DNA of 23,255 nucleotides from the NCBI GenBank assembly GCA_020438525.1, contig JAGQUL010000004.1:1-23255 (forward strand). Direction: 5' to 3'. The notes beneath the pieces were generated by a model that had not been told where the DNA came from, did no database searches, and saw only the letters and a list, made by a program, of their open reading frames with translations. This DNA is from Thermoleophilia bacterium. Lineage in GTDB: Bacteria > Actinomycetota > Thermoleophilia > Gaiellales > SKUG01. The stretch's first letter is position 1; each line of letters starts with the position of its first letter. A program made the position numbers and the translations under genes. Shown here piece after piece: positions 8,072 to 15,077 of the stretch.

Positions 8072-8986
8072 ATGCACGCACCTCACTCGCTGCTCGTCGA
8101 CCCGTTGTCGCCCATCGACCAGCGCATCGCATCCGTCGCGGCGCGCCAACGCGGGATGCTCACCATGCGGCAGCTGCGCGCGTGTGGCCTGTCCACGTCA
8201 GCGATCACGAAGCGAGTGGCAGCGGGTCGTCTCCATCGAATTCACCCGGGCGTGTACGCGATCGGACACTGCGCGCTCGACTTCGAAGATCGCGCAATGG
8301 CGGCCGTGCTCTGGTCACGTCGCGGCGTGGCCTGTGGACGCACCACGGCCCGTCTGTTCGGCTTCTACGATCGCGGACGGTCGACGATCGAGGTGCTGTC
8401 GACGACCAGGCTCCGGCCGCTCGACGACGTTGCGGTGCGCTTCAGTCGACGCGTGCCGGAACGTGACATCACGTGCGTGCGCGGGATCGCCACCTCGACC
8501 CCGGCCCGGTCGATCGCGGAGCTGTCGGACGACCTCACCCGCTTCCAGCTGGCGAATGCGATCCACGAGATGCGTCGGCTCCGGCTGGCGACGCGCGAGG
8601 ATGTCGAGCGGGTTGCTGCCGAGCACCTACATCGGCGAGGACACCCGGTGATCGCCGGTGCACTCCTGCTGCATGATCGCGGAAGCTCGGGGACGCTGAG
8701 CGGCGCCGAGGATCGAGCGCTCCACCTCGTGCAGGCAGCAGGTTTCCCGGAGCCGCTCGTGAACGTACGGATCAGGCTTGGGCGACGACAGTGCCGCATC
8801 GACCTGCGGTGGCCGGAGCTTCGCCTGTGCGTCGAGATCGATGGACCGGAACATGACCTGCCGCGGCAGCAGCGGATCGATGCGGAACGGGACGCGGCGC
8901 TTCGGGCGCTCGGCTACCAGGTGATCCGGATACCGGTCGCATTCGTGGAAGGCATCGTGGAGATCCTGGAGCCGTACTTCGCGTGA
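8072..8986 (+). CDS. AbiEi-type N-terminal domain + DUF559 (Vsr-like nuclease fold) protein
   Basis: 304 residues. The N-terminal part (about 15-65: IDQRIASVAARQRGMLTMRQ through RLHRIHPGVYAIG) is the winged-helix domain found in AbiEi-type type IV antitoxins. The C-terminal part (about 205-295) is a DUF559/Vsr-like PD-(D/E)xK domain, with acidic residues E213, D244, E255 and D257 (IDLRWPELRLCVEIDGPEHD) and the ERDAALRALGYQVIRI tail. Such proteins are very common in actinobacteria; their biochemical function is not established, and no AbiEii nucleotidyltransferase partner is adjacent. The gene is antisense to the flagellar operon and splits fliE from fliF. Its stop codon is 1 bp from the right 106-bp repeat and its start is 115 bp from the left one, suggesting gene plus repeats form one inserted unit. 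Confidence 0.88.
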   Translation: MHAPHSLLVDPLSPIDQRIASVAARQRGMLTMRQLRACGLSTSAITKRVAAGRLHRIHPGVYAIGHCALDFEDRAMAAVLWSRRGVACGRTTARLFGFYDRGRSTIEVLSTTRLRPLDDVAVRFSRRVPERDITCVRGIATSTPARSIAELSDDLTRFQLANAIHEMRRLRLATREDVERVAAEHLHRRGHPVIAGALLLHDRGSSGTLSGAEDRALHLVQAAGFPEPLVNVRIRLGRRQCRIDLRWPELRLCVEIDGPEHDLPRQQRIDAERDAALRALGYQVIRIPVAFVEGIVEILEPYFA

Positions 8987-8987
8987 G

Positions 8988-9093
8988 ACTGCGTGACAGG
9001 AGCTTCCTCCTGGTTGCCTGCTGCGACGCAGTCGGTGCGGTCGCTTGGACCGTGTCACAGGAGTACACCTGCAGGACACTGGTGTCACGCAGT
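8988..9093. repeat. 106-bp structured repeat, right copy
   Basis: Second copy, same orientation as 7851-7956, beginning 1 bp after the DUF559 stop codon. The outer stem pairs 8988-8998 (ACTGCGTGACA) with 9083-9093. The first arm is a perfect hairpin, CAGGAG-CTTC-CTCCTG (8997-9012). The inner arm (about 9020-9060) pairs with a few mismatches. The short palindrome is CCTGCAGG where the left copy has CCCATGGG. Several differences between copies preserve pairing or palindromic symmetry, implying selection on structure. The next 7 bp (CAGCGCG) are also shared by both copies. Confidence 0.92.
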
Positions 9094-9113
9094 CAGCGCG
9101 GGACCGGGATGGG

Positions 9114-9137
9114 AGCGGCGCGCAGGGGCGCGCTGCT
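9114..9137 (-). terminator. G+C-rich hairpin just after fliE (possible terminator)
   Basis: A 10-bp stem (9114-9123 with 9128-9137, one G-T pair) with a 4-nt loop lies 2 bp beyond the fliE stop on the minus strand. There is no T-tract, so it is not a classical intrinsic terminator; it could end or stabilise the flgBC-fliE transcript before the insertion. Confidence 0.45.
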
Positions 9138-9139
9138 CG

Positions 9140-9493
9140 TCACATCTGCATGCGGAGGACTTCCTGGTAGGCCTCGATGACCTTGTTGCGGACCTGCGTG
9201 GCCATCTGCAGGCTGACGTTCGCCTGCTCGATGCGGAGCATGGTCTGCGCGACGTCGTCGACTCGACCGGTGGCCATGTCCTGGCTCGCGCTCGCGGCGT
9301 CGGCCTGCTGCGTGCTGAGCTCGCTCAGCTTGGACTTGAGCACGCCTGCGAAGCTGCCCCCGCTGGCGGCGGCCTCCGCGGGATCGGCGCCGCCGGTCTT
9401 GCCGGAGGCTGCGCCCGCGCCGTCGAGCAGCTCGAACGGCATCTGCAGGCCTGCGCCTGCCGCTCCCCCGATTCCTCCTGCGCCGGTAGCCAT
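9140..9493 (-). CDS. fliE: Flagellar hook-basal body protein FliE
   Basis: 117 residues. FliE is the adaptor between the MS ring and the proximal rod and one of the first export substrates. The N-terminal half is Gly/Ala-rich and variable. The C-terminal half has the conserved FliE helices: SFAGVLKSKLSELS, then MLRIEQANVSLQMATQVRNK and VIEAYQEVLRMQM, the family's usual C-terminus. The ATG at 9493 is preceded by GAGGTGA, which overlaps the flgC stop; the two genes are separated by 8 bp. Confidence 0.95.
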   Translation of the reverse strand: MATGAGGIGGAAGAGLQMPFELLDGAGAASGKTGGADPAEAAASGGSFAGVLKSKLSELSTQQADAASASQDMATGRVDDVAQTMLRIEQANVSLQMATQVRNKVIEAYQEVLRMQM

Positions 9494-9501
9494 CGTTCAG
9501 G

Positions 9502-9942
9502 TCACCTCAGGATGTCCAGGGCCTTGAGCGCCATGTTCTTGGCGGCGTTCATCGCGGTCACGTTCGCCTCGTAGGCACGGGTGGCGGTCATCATGTCGAC
9601 CATCTCCGTGACGGGGTTCACGTTCGGGTAGTGCACGTAGCCGTCCTCGTCCGCGTCGGGGTGCGACGGGTCGTAGACGGTGCGCAGCGCGCTCGGGTCC
9701 TCGACGATCGCGACCGGCTCGACGCCGTGCAGCGAATCGTTGGACGCTCGCTCGCTGACCTGTCCACCGGCCTCGGCACCCACGTCGCTGCTGCGGAACA
9801 CGACCTCGTGGCGTCGGTACGGCTGGCCGTCCGGCCCTCGCGTGGAGTTCGCGTTCGCGAGGTTCTGCGCGATCACGTCCATGCGCAGGCGCTCGGCCGC
9901 CAGGCCGCTCGCGCTGATGTGCATGCTGTCGAACATGCCCAT
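9502..9942 (-). CDS. flgC: Flagellar proximal rod protein FlgC
   Basis: 146 residues, normal length. The N-terminal rod signature (SMHISASGLAAERLRMDVIA, then QNLANANSTR) and the C-terminal signature (VNPVTEMVDMMTATRAYEAN, then MNAAKNMALKALDILR) are both present; these helices form the coiled coil of axial proteins. FlgC is exported by the flagellar type III system. The ATG lies 5 nt after the flgB stop; operon with flgB and fliE. Confidence 0.96.
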   Translation of the reverse strand: MGMFDSMHISASGLAAERLRMDVIAQNLANANSTRGPDGQPYRRHEVVFRSSDVGAEAGGQVSERASNDSLHGVEPVAIVEDPSALRTVYDPSHPDADEDGYVHYPNVNPVTEMVDMMTATRAYEANVTAMNAAKNMALKALDILR

Positions 9943-9947
9943 CTAGC

Positions 9948-10322
9948 TCACCGCCTTCCGTCCGAGATCACGTACTTGAGGGTCTCGAGCTTCTTCTGCG
10001 TCAGCTGCACGAGCGCGTTGTAGCGGATGTTGTTCTCCGCGACGTACGCCATCTCCTGGTCCACGTCGACGCTGTTGCCGTCCACGCGAACCGTGACCGA
10101 CTTGTCGGTCGACACGCCCGGTCGCATCGCGTCGAGCTGGCTGCGATCGCCGGCGCGAGCCGCGTCCACGGCCTTGGCGAGCGCACCGTCGAAGTCGACG
10201 TCGAGGCGCTTGTACCCCGGCGTGTTGACGTTCGCGAGGTTGTTCGCCAGCACTTCCTGACGCTTGCCGGCAGCGCCGAGCGCCAGGTCGAGCGTCTTGA
10301 ATGTGGTGTCGAACAGTTCCAC
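9948..10322 (-). CDS. flgB: Flagellar proximal rod protein FlgB
   Basis: 124 residues. It carries the rod-protein N-terminal motif (LANNLANVNTPGYKRLDVDF) and ends with the C-terminal helix segment MAYVAENNIRYNALVQLTQK, typical of FlgB. It forms the first rod ring on FliE. The start is a GTG at 10322 preceded by GAGGGAAG at about 7 nt. It follows the HDOD gene by 46 bp on the same strand and is probably co-transcribed with it. Confidence 0.95.
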   Translation of the reverse strand: MELFDTTFKTLDLALGAAGKRQEVLANNLANVNTPGYKRLDVDFDGALAKAVDAARAGDRSQLDAMRPGVSTDKSVTVRVDGNSVDVDQEMAYVAENNIRYNALVQLTQKKLETLKYVISDGRR

Positions 10323-10368
10323 GCTACGTCTTCCCTCGAATCAGTGCAGGCGCGAGATCGCGCTGCCG

Positions 10369-11283
10369 CTAGATCGCTTCCTTCATCTCGCCGGACGTTC
10401 CTTCGGGCATGAACGCGTCGCTCTCGGCGAACAGGCGTCGCAGGCTCTCGACCACGCGCGGCAGGTCCTTGCGCGGGATCCGGAACTCGGCGAGCGCCGC
10501 CTCGTCGGGCTCGGGCTGCTCGATGTCGACGAGCTTGCCCACGCCGAGGTCCACGACCATCCAGTCCGCGAGGTGCGCGACCTGTGCCAGCCCGGGCTGC
10601 AGCGTCGCGCTGCTCGGATCGTGGTGGAAGCGGATCGCCTCGCAGTGTGTTGCCGGGAAGCTCCACGCCTCCGCGACCTGCGCCCCGAGCTCGGCGTGCG
10701 AGAAGCCGAGCAGCTCCTCCTCCACCTGCTCGTAGCTGACGCCTCGGTCCTGTGCCTGCGACAGCACGCGCAGGAAGTCGTCCTTGCGGTACACCGAGAG
10801 GATGATCATGCCCAGGTCGTGCAGCAGGCCGGCGACGAACGCCTTCTCCGGGTGGATGTTGCCGCGCTTGCGTGCGAGCGCTCGCGCTGCCACGCCGACC
10901 CCGAGCGAATGCGACCAGATCTCGTGGCGCACCTCGCTCAGCTCGTCGTCGCTCTGGAAGAGCAGGTTCATCGTGGTGGCGGTGATCGCCAGCGACTTGA
11001 TCGTCGAGAAGCCGAGCAGCACGATCGCCTCGGGCAGTGTCTCGATCCGACGCGCGTATCCGTAGTAGGCGCTGTTGGCCAGCTTCAGGAGCATCGCCAC
11101 GAGCGACTGGTCCGCGCTGATCAGGCCCGTCAGGTCGTTGACGGACGTGTCGGCGTTGTCGCACGCCTCGATCACGGCCGGCAGCGTCTCGGACATGCTC
11201 ATCGGCAGATCCCTGACCTCTTCGACGAGCTTGGCGACGGTCGGGTGCATGGTGCTCGGTGCTCCTTCGATCTGATCGGTCAT
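10369..11283 (-). CDS. HDOD-domain signalling protein
   Basis: 304 residues. A single HDOD domain covers about residues 15-220: LPAVIEACDNADTSVNDLTG, LLKLANSAYYG (66-76), LGFSTIKSLAI (90-100), and the HD-like part with H125 and H155-D156 (AGLLHDLGMIIL). HDOD proteins are signalling modules related to HD-GYP, usually without proven catalysis, often linked to motility and c-di-GMP. The C-terminal 80 residues are family-specific. Start ATG 11283 is preceded by GGGGAG at about 11 nt; ATG 11250 is an alternative, with AAGGAG at a similar distance. It is the first gene of the flgB-flgC-fliE operon, behind the sigma-54-like box at 11382-11397, so it probably acts in flagellar control. Confidence 0.88.
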   Translation of the reverse strand: MTDQIEGAPSTMHPTVAKLVEEVRDLPMSMSETLPAVIEACDNADTSVNDLTGLISADQSLVAMLLKLANSAYYGYARRIETLPEAIVLLGFSTIKSLAITATTMNLLFQSDDELSEVRHEIWSHSLGVGVAARALARKRGNIHPEKAFVAGLLHDLGMIILSVYRKDDFLRVLSQAQDRGVSYEQVEEELLGFSHAELGAQVAEAWSFPATHCEAIRFHHDPSSATLQPGLAQVAHLADWMVVDLGVGKLVDIEQPEPDEAALAEFRIPRKDLPRVVESLRRLFAESDAFMPEGTSGEMKEAI

Positions 11284-11381
11284 GGCGCTCGCGTCTCCCC
11301 TTCCACCCCCGGCAACGAAAACGGGCGACGCCCCTCCCGGGCCGTGAATGGCCAGGTGGTGCGCCGCCGTTCCGTGGCTGG

Positions 11382-11397
11382 AGCAAATCTCGTGCCA
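11382..11397 (-). promoter_or_regulatory. Sigma-54 (RpoN) type promoter
   Basis: TGGCACGAGATTTGCT on the minus strand matches every defined base of the consensus TGGCACG-N4-TTGCW, with the required GG-N10-GC spacing. It lies in a non-coding interval and points at the HDOD-flgB-flgC-fliE operon, with expected transcription start near 11371 and a leader of about 88 nt. A small GGGC-GTC-GCCC hairpin followed by GTTTTC lies in that leader. Sigma-54 drives flagellar genes in many bacteria but is missing from most Actinobacteria, so the match needs an rpoN gene to be meaningful. Confidence 0.6.
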
Positions 11398-11537
11398 GGG
11401 TGCCTGCGGCGGTTGCCGACGCCTCCTGGCGGCTCGCGTCCGGCGAGCCGGGGAGGGCATCGGCACTGCTCACGAGACGCTTGAGCCCCCTCGATCGTGC
11501 GCAACGAGATGCAAACGGGGGCGATCGAACCTGAGGA

Positions 11538-11831
11538 TCAGGCGGCTTCGACCTGCTCGAGGTCGTCGTCGTCCCACGACGCGGTCAGGTCATGGATGGC
11601 CGACGACGGAGCGACCATGCTGGGTGCACCCGGGGAGATCGACTCCCAGAACAGGCGTGAGCGCACGGCCCGCGCGTGCGCGTCGGGATCGGTCGCGGCG
11701 TGCTCGAGCATCGACCATGCCCCCTGCATCGCATCGAGCATGCTCGCGTCGAGCGCGCCGTCCAGGTGCGACATCAGCCGCGTGGTCCGTTCGGCGGGTC
11801 CATGGGTATCGTGATGCGGGTCGAAGCTCAT
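11538..11831 (-). CDS. Small acidic hypothetical protein
   Basis: 97 residues, not recognised. Codon third positions are strongly G/C, as in neighbouring real genes. The protein is helical, with an acidic C-terminus (SWDDDDLEQVEAA); no membrane segment or signal peptide. It is transcribed divergently from the HD-GYP gene and lies upstream of the sigma-54 box on the same strand as the HDOD operon. A weak sigma-28-like element precedes it (11839-11866), which would give a nearly leaderless mRNA. Its position between motility and c-di-GMP-type genes suggests a motility-linked role, but nothing in the protein shows it. Confidence 0.65.
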   Translation of the reverse strand: MSFDPHHDTHGPAERTTRLMSHLDGALDASMLDAMQGAWSMLEHAATDPDAHARAVRSRLFWESISPGAPSMVAPSSAIHDLTASWDDDDLEQVEAA

Positions 11832-11838
11832 GCGCGTC

Positions 11839-11866
11839 CCATCGGCATCGAATCCGGACTCCTGTA
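11839..11866 (-). promoter_or_regulatory. Weak sigma-28 type promoter
   Basis: On the minus strand TACA-N16-GCCGATGG compares with TAAA-N14-16-GCCGATAT of the SigD/FliA family (three of four and six of eight). The -10 ends 7 nt before the ATG of the 97-residue gene. Matching spacing to the stronger site at 15078 supports it. Confidence 0.3.
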
Positions 11867-11916
11867 GTGCCTCCTGCTAGCCGAAGACAAGCAGGTTGCA
11901 GCAGGATCGCGGGAGG

Positions 11917-11922
11917 TAAGGT
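11917..11922 (+). promoter_or_regulatory. Candidate -10 box for the HD-GYP gene
   Basis: TAAGGT fits TANNNT and ends 6 nt before the GTG start, the spacing expected for a leaderless transcript. It overlaps a possible Shine-Dalgarno GGGAGGT (11911-11917) 11 nt before the GTG, so an mRNA with a longer leader remains possible. Confidence 0.35.
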
Positions 11923-11928
11923 AGCGAG

Positions 11929-13098
11929 GTGCGGCAAGTCGCAATCGAAAACATCGAACCCGGGATGGTCACGGCCCGACACGTGTACCCCCCAGGCGAG
12001 TCCGGCGGCATTCCCCTGCTCGCAGCCGAGGTCCGGATCAGCGAGGTGATCCTCAAGAAGCTGCATCGATCCGGGATCACGTCCCTGATGATCGACGACG
12101 AGTTCGGCGAGGGCATCGAGAACAACCCGCCGCTCGACGACGCGACCCGACAGCAGGCGATCGGGGTGCTCAAGGACGCCTATCAGGGGATGGGCAGCGA
12201 ATCCGGACGGCTCACGCACGAGCAGGTGCAGGCGATGGAAGGCGTGATGTCGCGCATCCTCGTCGAGGTCGCATCGCGCAAGAACCTGCTGCTGTGCCTG
12301 AGCGATCTCAACCTGTTCGGCGGCGACAAGATGCAGCGCGCGCTCGACACCTGCGTGATCGGCACGGCGATCGGCCGCGAGTTCTTCAACGAGCACGGCT
12401 GGAAGGACTTTCGCGGGCAGCGGCGCGAGGACGGCGTCGAGGACCGCATGGTCAAGCTCGGCGTGGGCCTGCTGCTGCAGGACATCGGCATGCTCGCCGT
12501 GCCGGATGCGATCCGCGAGAAGCACGGCGTGCTGACCGCGGACGAGCGCAAGATCATGCAGCAGCATCCGCTGCTTGGGCTCGACCTGCTCGAGGGCGGC
12601 GAGCTCTCGCCGCTCTCGAAGGTCGCGATCGCCCAGCACCACGAGCGCTACGACGGTTCCGGCTACCCGCGTGGGATCGCCGGTGACGAGCTGCACGACC
12701 ATGGCCAGATCGCGGCGCTGGCAGAGGCGTACGTGTCGTTGTGCGACCACGAGGTCGACGACGGCGAGGCATTTCCCCCGCACGAGGCCTACAAGCTGAT
12801 CGTGCAGTCTCGAGGTCGTCTGTTCCGGCCCGAGATCGTCGATGCGTTCGCTGCCGCGATCGCGCCGTACGGTCCGACCACGTCGGTGCAGCTCAGCGAC
12901 GGTCGCTACGGGATCGTGGTGCGCAACAACGCGGGCTCCCCGACGGAGCCGGTGGTGCGCGTGACGCACGACCAGCACGGGATGCTCTTCAGCCCTCCGA
13001 TGGAGGTCGACCTGAGCGCGTCGGGTGGTTCGGTGCGGATCGAGCGTGCGACCGGCGGCCTGCCGGGCGACCGCAACATCGGCCCCGACTGGGACTGA
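11929..13098 (+). CDS. HD-GYP-like protein with degenerate metal site
   Basis: 389 residues. The N-terminal region (1-110) is like that found before HD-GYP domains (IENIEPGMVTARHVY). The HD-GYP domain (about 135-310) keeps HP (213-214), HHERYDGSGYP (237-247) and a long DxG-rich tail. The usual HD pair is QD (Q184-D185 in LLLQDIGML; codon CAG), and the first conserved His-Ser is Thr-Cys (141-142). HD-GYP enzymes hydrolyse c-di-GMP with a two- or three-iron centre that needs those histidines, so this copy is probably inactive as a phosphodiesterase and may sense ligand or bind partners. The C-terminal 75 residues are extra. The start is a GTG. Convergent with fapA, stops 3 bp apart. Confidence 0.85.
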   Translation: MRQVAIENIEPGMVTARHVYPPGESGGIPLLAAEVRISEVILKKLHRSGITSLMIDDEFGEGIENNPPLDDATRQQAIGVLKDAYQGMGSESGRLTHEQVQAMEGVMSRILVEVASRKNLLLCLSDLNLFGGDKMQRALDTCVIGTAIGREFFNEHGWKDFRGQRREDGVEDRMVKLGVGLLLQDIGMLAVPDAIREKHGVLTADERKIMQQHPLLGLDLLEGGELSPLSKVAIAQHHERYDGSGYPRGIAGDELHDHGQIAALAEAYVSLCDHEVDDGEAFPPHEAYKLIVQSRGRLFRPEIVDAFAAAIAPYGPTTSVQLSDGRYGIVVRNNAGSPTEPVVRVTHDQHGMLFSPPMEVDLSASGGSVRIERATGGLPGDRNIGPDWD

Positions 13099-13101
13099 CG
13101 C

Positions 13102-14892
13102 TCAGGCGGCGAGGCTCTCGACGTTCATCGCGCCACCGGTGTCGAAGTCGACCTTCACGTGCGAGCGGTCGGCGACGAATCGATGCGTGTAGCCGGGACC
13201 GGTCACGACGGTGCCGGCGTAGGCGCGGTCGGCCTCGAGGCTCGCGCCCTTGCCGAGCTGCACGACGGTCTTGGCTCCCGCCGGCGAACCGACCTCGCGC
13301 ACGTGAACCGTGCCGTGGCTCAGGATCGAGCCACCGCGCAGCACGGCCTCGTACTGCTCTGCAGCCATCCCGCCCCAGGCGACGATCCGCGAGTTGAAGA
13401 TGCCCTTGCCGGTGAGCGTGACCTGACCGGTCGCTTCCGCCTCGCTCGCCTGCATGTACGCAACGACGAGATCGGCCGGCTGCTCGCAGGCGCGGCGTAC
13501 GTCGCTGGCGAGCGCCCCTACCTCGACCAGGATCTCCTGGTACTGGTCGGGCGTCAGGTTGTTGTTGGCAGACGTGGCCAGCATTCGGTGCCACCTCGCC
13601 GCGCGATCTGCTGCGGCGGCGTGCGCCGGTCCGGCCTCGCGCAGGTCCTCGACCACGGTTGCCAGATCCGGCAGGACCGAGCGATGGATCCGCTCGAGCA
13701 CGACCTGGATCGAGAGACCGTGCGAGAGCGGCGCGCTCACGACCGGCTCGCCGGTCTGCATCTTGCGCTTCTCCTCCATCTGGACCTTCTTCTCCTGGGC
13801 GTCACGAAGCTGTCGAGCCTGTGCTGCGACGGTTCCGAGTGCCCGCGGCAGGTCGAGCACGCGATCCGCGATCGTCGCGGCGACCGCGCGCTCGCCACCG
13901 GCGCGCAGGGTGCTCGACATGATCGTGCCGTCGACGCGGATCGAGCCGCCGCTCTCGAGACGGGCGCGATCGACGTTGCCCTCCACGACGATCTCGTCGC
14001 GCGCGATCACGGTGCGGCCCTCGCCCACGTCGCCCTCGACACGGACGCTTCCGTTGAAGTCGATGTCGCCGATGATCGGGTCCACGACCTCCACCACCAG
14101 CTCGTGCCGTACCTCGACGCGACCGTCGTTGTCGCGCCACGGCGCACCGTCGACGGTGGCGATCGCCATGATGCCCTGCTCGTCGACCGACACGCCCTGG
14201 CCAGGCTTGATCTTCGCGTCCTTCACGACCGGAACCGCGAGCTCCTTGTCGGTGACGTCGCGCCCGGGAATGCCGTCACGCTTGCGCACACGTCGAAGCA
14301 GTGGCGTCTCCGCGAGCACGCCCGTGTATCGCAGCGCACGGAAGTCGACGAGGTCCTCGAGATACCCGTTTCGACCCTCGACCGGGTCGAGACCGACCGC
14401 CACCACGACCTCGTCACCGGGGTTCTCGACGGCCTCGCGGACCTTGTCGGGATCGATGCCGTAGGAGACCTCGGCGTTCTGCAGCTCCGCATTCGCCTCG
14501 GAAATCGTCGGCTCGGCGGGTTCGATCCGCTCCTCCTGGACATCGAGGCGCAGCGACGCCGCCGCCATCGCGTCGCGGATCGTGCGGCGCCAGCCAGGCT
14601 CGCGCAGCACGCGCAGCGTAGCTTCCATGCGGTCGCGGCTGACCGTCACGACGTAGCGGTTGCGCGCGGGCTCGTTCACGGCCTCGACGTGGAGCTCTGC
14701 TCCCGGCGGGACACGGCACGTCGATCCCTCCACCACCTCGCCGAAGAGGCGGGCGCGTACGCTGCCCTGTGGCCACGAGAGCTCGGCGGAGCCGGCAGCA
14801 CCCGACGATTCGGCGACACGGACAGTGCCGCCGACGACCTCGAGCAGGACCGGATCCTGCGCAGGTGGTTCGATGCCGGAATCCTCGTTCAC
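13102..14892 (-). CDS. FapA family (DUF342) polymer-forming protein
   Basis: 596 residues from GTG 14892. The central part has the FapA/DUF342 pattern: VDFRALRYTGVLAETPLLRR, DGIPGRDVTDKEL, KPGQGVSVDEQGIMAIATVDG, then a right-handed beta-helix region (IIGDIDFNGSVRVEGDVGEG, VIARDEIVVEGNVDRARLES, GSIRVDGTI). A predicted coiled coil (LRDAQEKKVQMEEKRKM) is followed by a second repeat region (GQVTLTGKGIFNSRIVAWGG, GSILSHGTVHVREVGS). Such proteins form cytoplasmic polymers or scaffolds; some influence flagellar or phase behaviour. The start is uncertain: the frame stays open to a TTG at 15000, but those codons are poor; GGGGGG directly before the GTG may serve as ribosome site. Lies tail to tail with the HD-GYP gene. 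Confidence 0.85.
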   Translation of the reverse strand: MNEDSGIEPPAQDPVLLEVVGGTVRVAESSGAAGSAELSWPQGSVRARLFGEVVEGSTCRVPPGAELHVEAVNEPARNRYVVTVSRDRMEATLRVLREPGWRRTIRDAMAAASLRLDVQEERIEPAEPTISEANAELQNAEVSYGIDPDKVREAVENPGDEVVVAVGLDPVEGRNGYLEDLVDFRALRYTGVLAETPLLRRVRKRDGIPGRDVTDKELAVPVVKDAKIKPGQGVSVDEQGIMAIATVDGAPWRDNDGRVEVRHELVVEVVDPIIGDIDFNGSVRVEGDVGEGRTVIARDEIVVEGNVDRARLESGGSIRVDGTIMSSTLRAGGERAVAATIADRVLDLPRALGTVAAQARQLRDAQEKKVQMEEKRKMQTGEPVVSAPLSHGLSIQVVLERIHRSVLPDLATVVEDLREAGPAHAAAADRAARWHRMLATSANNNLTPDQYQEILVEVGALASDVRRACEQPADLVVAYMQASEAEATGQVTLTGKGIFNSRIVAWGGMAAEQYEAVLRGGSILSHGTVHVREVGSPAGAKTVVQLGKGASLEADRAYAGTVVTGPGYTHRFVADRSHVKVDFDTGGAMNVESLAA

Positions 14893-15077
14893 GCCCCCCG
14901 CGTCGGCACCTCTCGATCGGAACTTGAATGGAATTCCTCGCCCGCAGCGCAGGTTTCGGGAGGTGTAGGTCCGACGGACTGCCACACGGCTCCATCGCAA
15001 TCCGATTCGATCGTCCGACGACCCGAAAACGACGCATCGACGCCAAGTCTTGCAGATCTTCGTGATTGATCTGGAGG

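Noticed and set aside
7851..9093. The 106-bp repeats as a tRNA pair or CRISPR
   Set aside because: The fold is cloverleaf-like but lacks the T-loop GGTTCRA signature and a CCA-type acceptor layout; two copies 1.1 kb apart around a gene are not an array.
11284..11371. c-di-GMP riboswitch in the leader of the HDOD operon
   Set aside because: None of the conserved GEMM segments are present; only a short GGGC/GCCC hairpin is seen.
11280..11504. Possible 74-residue minus-strand gene between the HDOD gene and the small acidic gene
   Set aside because: Arg/Pro-rich composition of a shadow frame, and it overlaps the sigma-54 box and the leader; better explained as regulatory DNA.
14893..15000. N-terminal extension of the FapA-like protein to a TTG at 15000
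   Set aside because: Extension residues are Arg/Thr-rich with poor codon usage and no family similarity; the GTG at 14892 is more plausible, though not proven.
13159..15069. Plus-strand open frame of over 600 codons opposite the FapA-like gene
   Set aside because: Antisense shadow of a clearly recognisable DUF342 protein; no family features of its own.
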